DNA of 64,000 nt, taken from assembly GCF_023845585.1 (NCBI RefSeq), contig NZ_JAMQHS010000008.1:124001-188000 (forward strand), written 5' to 3'. The position numbers were made by a program, and so were the translations under genes. The DNA comes from Clostridium sp. CMCC3677 (GTDB lineage: Bacteria; Bacillota; Clostridia; Clostridiales; Clostridiaceae). Below the pieces are notes generated by a model. It ran no database searches. It had not been told where the DNA came from and saw nothing but the letters and a program-made list of their open reading frames with translations. Shown piece after piece: positions 35,060 to 47,256 of this stretch. Position 1 is the stretch's first letter. Each line of letters starts with the position of its first letter.

Positions 35060-35235
35060 CCATATTTATGTAGAATATATACATAAGAATAAAATGGAAG
35101 AACTTCATTTGAAGTAGTTAAGGAGAACTGTATCACAAGCAAATTAATCTTTTACTATTTTGGGAAATAGATTATAAATTACGATTTGATTATAGTTATT
35201 TAAGGCATACCGGATTAAGAATGACTTGAAAAATG

Positions 35236-35270
35236 AATAAAAGAGAATAATAATTATTCTCTTTTATTTT
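35236..35270. terminator. Long perfect hairpin with T tail
   Basis: 16-bp arms AATAAAAGAGAATAAT / ATTATTCTCTTTTATT. Stands alone between the toxin-like locus and the esterase gene. The rest of 35060-35408 shows no gene I can support. Confidence 0.7.
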
Positions 35271-35408
35271 ATATAGTGATACCTACGATTAGAAGTTAAA
35301 ATATATCATGTAAATTTAAAATAGAAATAGTATTAAGTATTTAGAAAGGTATTTAATTGAAAAGAAATAAGAAGATTTTTGGGGTTTTAAAATGTACAAT
35401 ATTTTTTG

Positions 35409-36143
35409 TTAAATTGAGAAAATATATCTAAGAGCTCTACTAATACTAGTTATAACTACAGAACCATGGTTTTCTTCTGGCGCAATATAGAGACTACAGT
35501 TATCATTAAAGCTTTTTATTTTATTATATATTTTTTCAGCTCCATCAACCATGTAACCTTCTTTTTTCCCTAATCCTATAAATACATTTTTATCACTATG
35601 TTCAAGGTTTTTGAAGTTTAAAATTTCATAATCATTCCACCATACTGATGGGCTAAAAGAAATTATATTTTTATAGATATTTGAACCTTTTAATAAGTTC
35701 CATAATACATAATAACCACTTAAAGAATGTCCGATTATAGTCATATCATTTTTATGGAAGTTTAAATTAGCTTGGATTATTGGTAGAAGTTCTTTTTCTA
35801 TAAAAGAATTAAAATCTTCGCTACCACCAAGATTATCAGGTATCATAAATTTCCTTTTTTCATCTACAAAGTATTTTTCAGCTGGAGCTGTAAAATCTAA
35901 AAATCTCTTTTCTTTTTTCTCAAATTCTTGATGACATATTCCTACAACTATAGCAGGTTTAACACCAGTTTTAACAAATAATTGACCTTGTTGTTTTATG
36001 CAAGACTTAACTATTTCAAAATAATATCCACCATCTAGTACTACTATTAGTGGTAAATCATTTGCATTTGATTCTTCTGGAATGTAGAATTTAATATCAT
36101 AAAAGCTATTAGTATAGTTTGATTTTATCTTAAAATTATCCAT
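35409..36143 (-). CDS. Alpha/beta-hydrolase, probable siderophore esterase
   Basis: 244-aa esterase of the putative-esterase/Fes-IroE type. Nucleophile Ser in IIGHSLSGYY (~136), Asp region GLGKKEGY, catalytic His in EENHGSV near the C-terminus. No signal peptide, so cytosolic; such enzymes cleave imported ferric siderophores of the tri-ester kind to free iron. It is divergent (65 bp) from an AraC regulator that precedes a ferric-siderophore ABC transporter, which supports the role. RBS AAGGAGC on the minus strand. Confidence 0.82.
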   Translation of the reverse strand: MDNFKIKSNYTNSFYDIKFYIPEESNANDLPLIVVLDGGYYFEIVKSCIKQQGQLFVKTGVKPAIVVGICHQEFEKKEKRFLDFTAPAEKYFVDEKRKFMIPDNLGGSEDFNSFIEKELLPIIQANLNFHKNDMTIIGHSLSGYYVLWNLLKGSNIYKNIISFSPSVWWNDYEILNFKNLEHSDKNVFIGLGKKEGYMVDGAEKIYNKIKSFNDNCSLYIAPEENHGSVVITSISRALRYIFSI

Positions 36144-36208
36144 ATAAGATGCTCCTTTGTGTTAATATTTAGTAATTAGTATAAAATAATAGAAAGGAAA
36201 GGTCAACA

Positions 36209-37057
36209 ATGATGAAAAAAAGTATTAATTGGTTAATTGAATATTTTTCTGAAAGCTCTATTGAATTTGTTGATATTTTTAAAACTAAATTGCCACCTAA
36301 TGAAAAAGATCTTAATAGAAAAACTGCTAAAGATTTATGTGGAATAGTAATACCTATAAGAGGAGAGTGTTCTTTCTCAGTAAATAAGCAAAAATATATT
36401 TTAAATAATAATACCATTTTACATTGTGGCTCAAGAATGGATATAGAAGTTGAAACAGAAGATGTAGGAATAGAGTATTATGTAGTTCATTATAAAAATA
36501 TTTCTACTGTAAAGAAATTTGAAAGTATAGAAGAGGGATCCTTTTATTTAGAAATAGAGGATAGACTGCCATTATTAAAATACTGTGAAAACATCCGCGA
36601 TAAATCATTAAGTCCTGATAGTTTCACAAAGTTTTCATGTAAAGTTGAATTTATAAATTTAATTAATTCTTTAGTTGAAAATGTAAGAGCAGTACAATAT
36701 AATGACAAATTAAAATTAGTTAATAAGGGAATTGAGTACATAAATAAGAATTTTAGTGAGCCCATGTCAGTTAGTGAAATAGCTGAAATATTAAATATGG
36801 ATAGAAGAAGATTTAGTGATGTTTTTCAAGAAGTAACAGGATTATCACCAATAAAATATTTAACAGAATATAGACTCAAGGAAGCTAAAAGGTTATTGAA
36901 GTTTTCTAGCTATACAATTTTTGAAATAGCTGATATGACTGGATATAATGATTGTTTCTATTTTAGTAAAACATTTAAAAAAAATGTAGGTATGTGCCCT
37001 AGAAAATACAGAGAAGTTAATAGTAATTTAGTTAAAAGTTTAAGAGTAAAAAGGTAG
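36209..37057 (+). CDS. AraC family transcriptional regulator
   Basis: 282 aa. The N-terminal ~160 residues form a cupin-like ligand domain, and the C-terminal two-HTH AraC domain (~180-275) shows INKNFSEPMSVSEIAEILNM...FSDVFQEVTGLSPIKYLTEYRL and the second helix pair GYNDCFYFSKTFKKNVGMCPRKYRE. Like Btr and YbtA types, it probably responds to a ferric siderophore and activates the next genes and/or the divergent esterase. RBS AAAGGAAAGG. Confidence 0.9.
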   Translation: MMKKSINWLIEYFSESSIEFVDIFKTKLPPNEKDLNRKTAKDLCGIVIPIRGECSFSVNKQKYILNNNTILHCGSRMDIEVETEDVGIEYYVVHYKNISTVKKFESIEEGSFYLEIEDRLPLLKYCENIRDKSLSPDSFTKFSCKVEFINLINSLVENVRAVQYNDKLKLVNKGIEYINKNFSEPMSVSEIAEILNMDRRRFSDVFQEVTGLSPIKYLTEYRLKEAKRLLKFSSYTIFEIADMTGYNDCFYFSKTFKKNVGMCPRKYREVNSNLVKSLRVKR

Positions 37058-37133
37058 AAGTGGCAAAAGTACAAAAATTTCTCCCGAAAGTCTATTTTAC
37101 CTTCTGAAAAATTCTGATAAAATAATCATAAAT

Positions 37134-37148
37134 TGAAAATGATTATCA
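37134..37148. promoter_or_regulatory. Fur box before the siderophore-uptake operon
   Basis: TGAAAATGATTATCA matches the 7-1-7 Fur consensus (TGATAAT-N-ATTATCA) at all but one position, 20 bp before the binding-protein start. A weaker TGATA...ATCA half-site pair is just upstream at ~37115-37129. Confidence 0.82.
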
Positions 37149-37167
37149 ATACTAATGGAGGGGCAAT

Positions 37168-38112
37168 ATGAAAAAATACTTAACTTTATTTTTAACAGTA
37201 GTTTTATTTGCAGGTTTAACAGCTTGTACTAAGAATGATGTTTCAGAAAAGAATGGTGTAGAAAATAAAGACAAGCCATTTACAATAAATTATTTAGGAC
37301 AAGAGTATTCTTTTGACAAAAAGGCTGAGAATATAGTACTTGCAAGTTTAGAAGGGATGGAAGATGCAGCAACTCTAGGAGTTGAAGCAAAAGGAGTGCT
37401 AGAGGTTGCTGGTAAAGTACCTAAATATTTAGAAGAAAACTTTAAAAGTGCAACTTTAGTGGGAGACAAGATGAATCCTAACTCAGAAGTTATATTAGGC
37501 TTAAATCCTAATGTTATTATAGGAAGTTCGAAATTTGGAGAAGAGGTAATGAATAAATTAAATAAGATTGCAGTAACATTACCGTATTCACATATATCAG
37601 CTAACTGGAAAGATAATCTGTTGGCTCTAGGAGAGATAATGGGCAAGACAGATGTAGCTAATAAATTAATTTCAGATTATGAAGAAAAAGCTTCAAAGAC
37701 CAAAGAAGAACTTTCAAGTGAATATAAAGATAAAGATATTTTAGTTATTAGAATTAGACGTGGATTAATGTATGTATATCCGGCAGATGTATATTTAAAT
37801 CCAGTTTTATATACTGATTTAGGAATAAAGGTTCCTGGAATAATTACAAATTCAAAGGCACAAGCAGAACTTACTATAGAGACTTTAGCAGAAATAAATC
37901 CAGATGCTATATTCTTACAATTTGATAATTCTGAGAATACTGATTCACCTGAAGCTTTAAATCAATTACTAGAGAATCCTATATTTAAGAGTATAGAAGC
38001 TTCTAAAAACAACAAAGTATTTGTTAACACAGTTGATCCTTTAGCACAAGGGGGAACAGCTTGGTCAAAGGTTAGATTCTTAGATGCAGTTGTAGATAAT
38101 TTATTAAAATAA
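37168..38112 (+). CDS. Iron-siderophore ABC transporter substrate-binding lipoprotein
   Basis: 314 aa, FepB/FhuD-like. Signal peptide with lipobox LTAC (Cys20), then a two-lobed binding fold with VLASLEGMEDAATLGVEAKGV..., LNPNVIIGSS and IFLQFDNSENTD. Catches the ferric siderophore outside the membrane for the permeases that follow. RBS GGAGGGG. Fur box just upstream. Confidence 0.92.
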   Translation: MKKYLTLFLTVVLFAGLTACTKNDVSEKNGVENKDKPFTINYLGQEYSFDKKAENIVLASLEGMEDAATLGVEAKGVLEVAGKVPKYLEENFKSATLVGDKMNPNSEVILGLNPNVIIGSSKFGEEVMNKLNKIAVTLPYSHISANWKDNLLALGEIMGKTDVANKLISDYEEKASKTKEELSSEYKDKDILVIRIRRGLMYVYPADVYLNPVLYTDLGIKVPGIITNSKAQAELTIETLAEINPDAIFLQFDNSENTDSPEALNQLLENPIFKSIEASKNNKVFVNTVDPLAQGGTAWSKVRFLDAVVDNLLK

Positions 38113-38118
38113 AAAGAG

Positions 38119-38147
38119 TGAGCTGTCTTTGTGACAGCTCAATTTTT
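38119..38147 (+). terminator. Intra-operon attenuator after the binding protein
   Basis: TGAGCTGTC / GACAGCTCA plus ATTTTT, between the binding-protein stop and the permease RBS. It may let the lipoprotein be made in excess over the membrane subunits. Confidence 0.78.
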
Positions 38148-38159
38148 AAGGGGACAAAT

Positions 38160-39167
38160 ATGAAGAAGTTTAATAAAAAGTTTTTAATAATATTTATGAT
38201 ATGTATAGTAGGAATAATCACTGTAACTATTTTATCTGTTACTTTAGGAACTAAAACTATACCAAGAGAAGTTGTTTATAATGCTATATTTAAATTTGAT
38301 ATAAATAACGTAGATCATTTAATAATAATGAATAATAGATTACCTAGAGCAATAGCTGTATTAGTTGTTGGAGGATTTTTAGCTTTAGCTGGTGCAATTA
38401 TGCAAGGTATAACAAGGAATTATTTGGCATCACCTTCATTAATGGGTGTAAATGATGGATCAGCTTTTTTTATTACTATAGCTATGGTTTTCTATCCTGA
38501 ACTTTCAAATGGAAGTTTAATTTTAGTTTCTATAGTTGGATCTATAGTTGGATCCTTATTAGTTTTAGGAATAGGTTCATCTATAAAAAATGGATTATCA
38601 CCAGTTAGACTTGCCATTATAGGAACCATAGTAGGTAGCTTTCTAAGTAGCTTAGGATCAGCAATTGCAATGTACTTTCAAGCATCTCAAACTATTTCAG
38701 CTTGGTATAATACAAAAGTCCATGCTGTAAATATTGATTTATTAAAAATAATTATACCAATAGGAATTGTTGGAGTTTTAATAGCAATTATGGTGGCTAA
38801 GGATATAACAATAAGCTCATTAGGAGAAGATATAGCAATTAGTTTAGGGCAAAAAACAAATATAGTAAAGTTCTTATCTATGGGTGCAGTGGTTTTACTT
38901 ACAGCTACTTCAGTTGCATTAGTTGGAAAGATTGCTTTTGTTGGACTAGTAATACCTAATATAATTAGAATTTTAGTTGGACATGATTATAAATATATAA
39001 TTCCTTATTCTTTAATTGGAGGAGCTTTCTTCTTAAGTTTATGTGATTTAATAAGTAGATACATAGAATATCCTTTTGAAACACCTATTGGAACAGTAAC
39101 TGCTATTATTGGAGTACCTTTCTTTTTATATATGATAAAAACTAAAGGAGGGGCAAAAAATGCATAA
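38160..39167 (+). CDS. FecCD-type iron-siderophore permease (first)
   Basis: 335-aa polytopic permease (about nine to ten helices). FecCD motifs NRLPRAIAVLVVGGFLALAGAIMQG (within ~56-85), NYLASPSLMGVNDG and the ATPase-contacting GKIAFVGLVIPNIIRILVGHD (~265-285). The start ATG 38160 has AAGGGGAC before it; the longer frame from 38118 would begin within the attenuator stem. Forms a heterodimer with the next gene product; ends overlap by 8 bp. Confidence 0.93.
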   Translation: MKKFNKKFLIIFMICIVGIITVTILSVTLGTKTIPREVVYNAIFKFDINNVDHLIIMNNRLPRAIAVLVVGGFLALAGAIMQGITRNYLASPSLMGVNDGSAFFITIAMVFYPELSNGSLILVSIVGSIVGSLLVLGIGSSIKNGLSPVRLAIIGTIVGSFLSSLGSAIAMYFQASQTISAWYNTKVHAVNIDLLKIIIPIGIVGVLIAIMVAKDITISSLGEDIAISLGQKTNIVKFLSMGAVVLLTATSVALVGKIAFVGLVIPNIIRILVGHDYKYIIPYSLIGGAFFLSLCDLISRYIEYPFETPIGTVTAIIGVPFFLYMIKTKGGAKNA

Positions 39168-40182
39168 GAGAGAACTTAAATATTCTTTTATAGTAATAGC
39201 ATTATTATTGCTAATTGTAGTAGCATTTTATTTACATTTAACTAATGGTATGTTTGATATTAGTATTGGAGAAGTATTTCAAACATTATTTAATTTAAAT
39301 GATAATGAGAAGTTTAGATTAGTAGTATTTGAATTTAGACTTCCAAGAATAATAATAGCTATTTTAGTTGGAGTAGGTTTATCAATAGCAGGGCTTTTCC
39401 TACAGGGAATTACTAAAAATGAATTAGCTGATCCAGGGATACTAGGAATAAATTCTGGAGCAGGGGCTGCTGTTATTATATACATGTTTTTTGTACATTT
39501 TAATTCATCAGTATCAGATGGAAGCAATTTTTTAAGTATATTTGCTATGCCTATCTTTGGTTTTATAGGCGGTATAGCAGCAGCAATGTTAATATTATTA
39601 TTCTCAAAGAATAATAACAAGATGGATATGCAAAGGCTTATCTTAACTGGTATAGCTATAAATAGTGGTTTTTCAGCTATTTCTATGCTTTTTTCAATGA
39701 AAATGAATGCTTCTGATTTTGAATTTGCTGCTGTTTGGCAAACAGGATCTATATATAATGCAAACTGGACTTTTATTTATATGATGCTTCCTTGGATAAT
39801 ATTTTTAGGATTATATCTGTATAGAAAGGTTCATTTACTAGATTATTTTCAATTAGAAGAAGGTAGTATAATTAGCTTAGGTATAAACTTAGAAAAAGAA
39901 AAAAGAAAATTACTATTTGCTTGTGTTGGGTTAATTAGTTCTTGCGTATGTGTTGCTGGGAATATTGGTTTTATTGGATTAATGGCACCCCATATAGCAA
40001 GGCAACTAGTAGGAATAAAACATAGAAAACTTATGCCTGTAACAGCTTTAATTGGAGCCTTTCTTTTAGTAATATCAGACTTTATTGCTAAGACTGTTTT
40101 TGCTCCTTCAGAGTTAGCTGTAGGAATAGTAGTATCTATCATTGGTATTCCTTATTTTGTATATTTATTATTTAAGTCATAA
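39160..40182 (+). CDS. FecCD-type iron-siderophore permease (second)
   Basis: 340-aa partner permease. Motifs FRLPRIIIAILVGVGLSIAGLFLQG, NELADPGILGINSGAG and GNIGFIGLMAPHIARQLVGIKHRKL mark the family (~60-110 and ~265-290). Overlaps the first permease gene; RBS AAAGGAGGGG lies inside its 3' end. The ATPase gene follows after 10 bp. Confidence 0.93.
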   Translation: MHKRELKYSFIVIALLLLIVVAFYLHLTNGMFDISIGEVFQTLFNLNDNEKFRLVVFEFRLPRIIIAILVGVGLSIAGLFLQGITKNELADPGILGINSGAGAAVIIYMFFVHFNSSVSDGSNFLSIFAMPIFGFIGGIAAAMLILLFSKNNNKMDMQRLILTGIAINSGFSAISMLFSMKMNASDFEFAAVWQTGSIYNANWTFIYMMLPWIIFLGLYLYRKVHLLDYFQLEEGSIISLGINLEKEKRKLLFACVGLISSCVCVAGNIGFIGLMAPHIARQLVGIKHRKLMPVTALIGAFLLVISDFIAKTVFAPSELAVGIVVSIIGIPYFVYLLFKS

Positions 40183-40192
40183 GAGGTAAGAT

Positions 40193-40978
40193 ATGAAGAA
40201 TGCTATTAATATAAAAGATTTAAAAATAGGATATGATAAAAAGATAATAATTGAAGAGTTAGATTTAAGCATTGAAGCGGGAAAAGTAACAAGTATTATT
40301 GGCCCAAATGGATGTGGTAAATCAACCTTATTAAAAAGCATAGGAAGAATACTTAAAAAGGAAAAAGGTGAAGTATTTCTTCTAAATAAAGATATGGATG
40401 ATATGAAGAGTAGGGAAATAGCAGAAAAGCTTGCTATATTATCACAAAATCCTATAGCTCCTTCAGAATTAAAGGTAGAAGAGCTAGTTTCTTACGGAAG
40501 ATATCCCCATAGATCTAATATAAATAAATTATCTAGCAAAGATAAGGAAAAGATTGAATGGGCATTAAAGGTAACTAATACTATTGACTTTAGAGAAAGA
40601 GAATTATCAGATTTATCTGGAGGACAAAGGCAAAGAGTTTGGTTAGCAATGGCCTTAGCACAAGAAACAGACATATTATTATTAGATGAGCCAACTACTT
40701 TTTTAGATATGTCTCACCAGCTTGAAGTACTTAGTATTGTAAGAAACTTAAATGAAAGACATAAGTGTACAATAGTTATGGTTTTACATGATATTAACCA
40801 TGCAGCAAAGTATTCTGATTTCATTGTTGCAATGAAAGATGGGAAGATACTTTATAAAGATGAACCAAGTTCAATAATGAATAAGGAAGTATTAAAAAAT
40901 ATTTATAATATAGATGCAGAACTCATAAGAAATAAAAATTATAATGTTCCTTTATGCTTGAATTATGAATTATTATAA
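40193..40978 (+). CDS. Iron-siderophore ABC transporter ATP-binding protein
   Basis: 261-aa FecE/FepC-like ATPase. Walker A GPNGCGKSTLL (~37), signature LSGGQRQRVWLAMALAQ, Walker B LLLDEPTTFLD and switch His in VLHDINHA. Powers uptake through the two permeases. RBS AAGAGG; last gene of the operon, followed by a strong terminator. Confidence 0.95.
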   Translation: MKNAINIKDLKIGYDKKIIIEELDLSIEAGKVTSIIGPNGCGKSTLLKSIGRILKKEKGEVFLLNKDMDDMKSREIAEKLAILSQNPIAPSELKVEELVSYGRYPHRSNINKLSSKDKEKIEWALKVTNTIDFRERELSDLSGGQRQRVWLAMALAQETDILLLDEPTTFLDMSHQLEVLSIVRNLNERHKCTIVMVLHDINHAAKYSDFIVAMKDGKILYKDEPSSIMNKEVLKNIYNIDAELIRNKNYNVPLCLNYELL

Positions 40979-41024
40979 TGAAATATAGATAAGGTATCTT
41001 AATTAATGTTATCTATAATTATTA

Positions 41025-41070
41025 GGCATGAGTTTGATTAATTAATTTAACTCATGCCGATTTTATTTTT
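41025..41070 (+). terminator. Terminator of the siderophore-uptake operon
   Basis: GGCATGAGTT / AACTCATGCC perfect 10-bp stem, then TTTTATTTTT. Confidence 0.9.
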
Positions 41071-41682
41071 GAAAACTTTTGGAATTTGTTGTGGATAAAT
41101 AAGGGATCTTCATTCATTAAATTTAATGTGATTTTTAAAGGTAGAATTAAGAAATATTAAAAAATTTAATTTATAAATAGAAAAAGTATTATAGATTGTC
41201 AAATGGAGAAAACCATTGTGAGACATAAGGTAAAATTAAAAAATTTAACATATAGTTTTATGTAGAATATGGTGGATTTTAAAGGGCTTGATTAACTGGT
41301 CTTTTTCTATGATTAAATTTGAAATTATAGTAAAGAAAAGAGTAATATTTTAGGGGAAGAAAAACTAGTAAGATAATTTGCTCAATCTTTGTTCAAAATG
41401 CATGGGTTTCTTCTATTATAAAATCAATGTTTGCAGTACCGTTTGAATCAAACTTTATTTCAAGCCAACATCTTGTGTAAAGGGACAATTTTTTATACAA
41501 CTGATGTTTTTAGTATGGTTGGTGTCCATGGAATGCTTGTATTGAGCACTCCATGGTTTTTATTAATTCTAACATTTTTCATTATAGTGCTATTAATTGT
41601 TTTATTTAGTATATAAAAAGTTTGATGTAATGGGAAATTCATAAAAATTTTAATTAAAAATTATATAATATGATTGACAAAG
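41071..41682. other. Gap between siderophore and beta-glucoside operons
   Basis: AT-rich and mostly featureless apart from a possible membrane peptide at 41515-41616 that also contains a CCATGGA...TCCATGG hairpin. The promoter of the next operon begins at 41674. Confidence 0.4.
41515..41616 (+). CDS. Possible 33-aa single-helix membrane peptide
   Basis: MVGVHGMLVLSTPWFLLILT and a further hydrophobic run to FSI. No clear RBS before the ATG; a longer frame from a TTG at 41431 exists but has no RBS either. May be chance. Confidence 0.2.
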   Translation: MVGVHGMLVLSTPWFLLILTFFIIVLLIVLFSI

Positions 41683-41702
41683 AAATCATTTTCATGTTAT
41701 AT
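41674..41702 (+). promoter_or_regulatory. Promoter of the first beta-glucoside operon
   Basis: TTGACA (41674-41679) and, 17 bp on, TTATAT as -10. A TGAAAATGATTTC-type cre-like motif on the minus strand overlaps the spacer (one key base differs from the CcpA consensus). Confidence 0.6.
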
Positions 41703-41728
41703 TCTAAATATGATAATTATATTTGAAT

Positions 41729-41826
41729 AAGGATCGTTACTGATTTAGAAATATATCAGGCGTGACCTAAAAGCTGTATGGAGAGTATATAACTTATTAT
41801 TACTACAGTTTTAGGTCTTTTTTGTA
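41729..41826 (+). promoter_or_regulatory. RAT antiterminator site and overlapping terminator (operon 1 leader)
   Basis: The RAT reads GGATCGTTACTG...CAGGCGTGACCT (41731-41768), the LicT/BglG RNA target. Its 3' side is the start of a terminator stem GACCTAAAAGCTGTA / TACAGTTTTAGGTC with T tail (41764-41826). Bound antiterminator would free transcription of its own gene and the PTS genes. Confidence 0.9.
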
Positions 41827-41846
41827 TATTTTTATGGAGGTTTATT

Positions 41847-42683
41847 ATGAAAGTAAAGAAGGTATTTAATAATAATGTTGTACTGGTTGTAAATGATTTC
41901 GATGAAGAACAGATTGTAATGGGAAAAGGGATTGGCTACCAAAAGTACCCAATGGATTTAATTGAAGAAAATAAAATAGAGAAAAAATTCATATTTACTA
42001 ATGACGAATCATTAAATAACTTTGACACATTAGTTAATAGAATACCTCTTAGCCATATTGAACTTGCTAGTGAGATTATACAAATGGGTAAAGAGTTCTT
42101 GAGTTATAAATTAAATGATACTATTTTAATTACTTTATCTGATCATATAAGTTATATGATTAAAAGACTCGATGAAGGATTAGTTTTTAGTAATCCACTT
42201 CAATGGGAGATTAAACAGATATATCCTGACGAGTACAAATTTAGCCAAAAAGCATTAGATTATTTAAAAGAAAAAACAGGTAAGAACATTCCAAATTCAG
42301 AAGTAGCCTTTATAACATTACATTTTGCCAATGCTCACTTAGAAACTAAAAATATGGAGGAGACACTTTTATTAACTAAGATAATAGATAATGTTTTAGA
42401 TATAGTTAAGTATAACTATGGAATTGAAATAAATGAATATTCCTTTGATTATACAAGATTTGTCACACATTTAAGGTATTTTGTAAAAAGACAGCTTACT
42501 GGTGAAAGTGTAGATGGAGATACTTCATTATTAGCTATTATAAAGTTAAAGTATGCTGATGATTATAATTGTTCAGTAAAAATAAAAAAGTTTCTAGAAT
42601 CTACGTATGGTTGGAAAATCACTGAAAATGAATTGTTATATTTGACATTGCATCTAAATAGATTGAGTCATAAAAGCAAATAG
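41847..42683 (+). CDS. licT: BglG/LicT family transcriptional antiterminator (operon 1)
   Basis: 278 aa. RNA-binding CAT domain (~1-55: KKVFNNNVVLVVNDFDEEQIVMGKGIGYQK) then two PTS regulation domains (~65-170, ~175-278) with conserved His in SDHI and ITLHFANAH of PRD1 and THLRYF and LTLHLNRL of PRD2. Phosphorylation by the PTS should set its activity. It is preceded and followed by RAT/terminator switches, so it controls itself and the EIIBCA-bglA genes. RBS ATGGAGG. Confidence 0.94.
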   Translation: MKVKKVFNNNVVLVVNDFDEEQIVMGKGIGYQKYPMDLIEENKIEKKFIFTNDESLNNFDTLVNRIPLSHIELASEIIQMGKEFLSYKLNDTILITLSDHISYMIKRLDEGLVFSNPLQWEIKQIYPDEYKFSQKALDYLKEKTGKNIPNSEVAFITLHFANAHLETKNMEETLLLTKIIDNVLDIVKYNYGIEINEYSFDYTRFVTHLRYFVKRQLTGESVDGDTSLLAIIKLKYADDYNCSVKIKKFLESTYGWKITENELLYLTLHLNRLSHKSK

Positions 42684-42752
42684 AAAATAATAATATACAG
42701 TTATGTAGGTTAATATAATTATAATAGGAAAATAATTTGAAAATAAATAAAA

Positions 42753-42850
42753 AAGGATCGTTACTGTTTGGCAGGCGTGACCTAAGTTAATATAATTAGT
42801 AAAAATAATTATCAATTTTTTACTGATTATATTAGCTTAGGTCTTTTTTT
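42753..42850 (+). promoter_or_regulatory. Second RAT site and terminator, between antiterminator and PTS genes
   Basis: GGATCGTTACTG-TTTG-GCAGGCGTGACCT (42755-42783) then a long stem from GACCTAAG to CTTAGGTC with T tail (42779-42850). Nearly the same RAT core as the first, so one protein should read both. Confidence 0.9.
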
Positions 42851-42881
42851 ATAAAAAAATTACTTGAAGGAGGAATATACT

Positions 42882-46204
<3,323 letters not shown>

Positions 46205-46223
46205 ATTTAAATATAATATATAG

Positions 46224-46400
46224 TGAACTGCCCCCTGTCAAGTAGATAGGGTAAATAATAAAAAATTATGCTACTAAAGTATGACTTCAATATTTTATTG
46301 GAGTCATACTTTTTAACTTTTTCTAATTCAGTATCCTTATGGTTAAGCCATTTATAGTAAGAAGAACGTGCAATGTTAACTAGTATACTTCTGACATTTG
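46224..46400 (-). mobile_element. IS3-family remnant, copy 1 (internally deleted)
   Basis: Terminal sequence TGAACTGCCCCCTGTCAAG (46224 on) equals the end of the copy at 47948. On the minus strand the N-terminal part of OrfB (SILVNIARSSYYKWLNHKD) is joined out of frame to the last codons of OrfB at a GAAAAAGTTAAAAAGTATGA stretch, so most of the transposase is deleted. Confidence 0.75.
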
Positions 46401-46530
46401 GATAAGGTTGGAATAAAAATTATTAGATAAGAATAATAATAATCTAAGAATTGAATTTCTAAGATAAGAAGATTAGTTTCAAAACAAGTAGTCCATGTTA
46501 GATTATAAAACTTTGGAGGTGTATAGAGAA

Positions 46531-47247
46531 ATGACAAAGATTAAGACAATACAAGAAGCAGTAGAAAATATTAAAGATGGAATGAAAATTATGACAGCAG
46601 GTTTTTTAGGAATAGGTGCTCCGTTAAAGATGATAGATGCATTAGCAGAGACAAATGTTAAATATCTTACACTTATTGAAGCTGTATCAGCTCATCCAGG
46701 ACAAACTCATGATATTGGCAAGCTTGTAGCAAATAAACAAATAAAAAAGTTTATAGGTTCACATATTGGAACTTGTCCTGAAATACAAGAACAATACAAT
46801 GCAGGTACATTAGAAGTGGAATTTATACCTATGGGAACTATAGTAGAATGTATAAGAGCTGGGGGGGCTGGACTTGGTGCAGTTATAACTCCAACTGGTC
46901 TTGGAACTGAAATTGAAAAGGGAAGAGATAAACTTACTATAGATGGCAAAGAATATTTAGTATTTCCAGCAATAAAGGCAGATGTTGCAATAATCAAGGG
47001 GTATAAAGCTGATAAACTTGGGAATATTGTATATAGAGGGACAACTAAAGGAACAAATACAAGTATGGCACTTGCAGCTGATTTAGTTATAGCTGAAGTA
47101 GATGAAATTGTAGAAGTGGGTGAAATTTCACCTGATAGTGTTGGAACACCAGGAATATTGGTAGATATAATAGTTCAAGGCGACTCTTTTGAAGAGAGAA
47201 CAAAATATTTTGAAGATTTATGGACAAAAACTAATAAAATGAAATAG
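46531..47247 (+). CDS. ctfA: Acetate/butyrate-acetoacetate CoA-transferase subunit A
   Basis: 238-aa alpha subunit, AtoD-like: MTAGFLGIGAPLKMIDAL, SHIGTCPEIQEQYNAG, IECIRAGGAGLGAVITPTG (~115), GEISPDSVGTPGI. With CtfB it moves CoA between acids and acetoacetyl-CoA or related acyl-CoAs. The start is ATG 46531 with TTGGAGGTG ahead; an ATG at 46495 would overlap that RBS. The ctfB start lies 9 bp after its stop. It lies apart from any sol operon and is framed by IS3 remnants. Confidence 0.92.
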   Translation: MTKIKTIQEAVENIKDGMKIMTAGFLGIGAPLKMIDALAETNVKYLTLIEAVSAHPGQTHDIGKLVANKQIKKFIGSHIGTCPEIQEQYNAGTLEVEFIPMGTIVECIRAGGAGLGAVITPTGLGTEIEKGRDKLTIDGKEYLVFPAIKADVAIIKGYKADKLGNIVYRGTTKGTNTSMALAADLVIAEVDEIVEVGEISPDSVGTPGILVDIIVQGDSFEERTKYFEDLWTKTNKMK

Positions 47248-47256
47248 GGGTGAGAA

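Noticed and set aside
35100-35230. Possible recombinase remnant (LRHTGLRMT in one frame)
   Set aside because: Only a few residues resemble an integrase motif; too short to support.
38118-38159. N-terminal extension of the first permease
   Set aside because: The extra 14 codons lie in the attenuator stem; ATG 38160 has the RBS and matches the family start.
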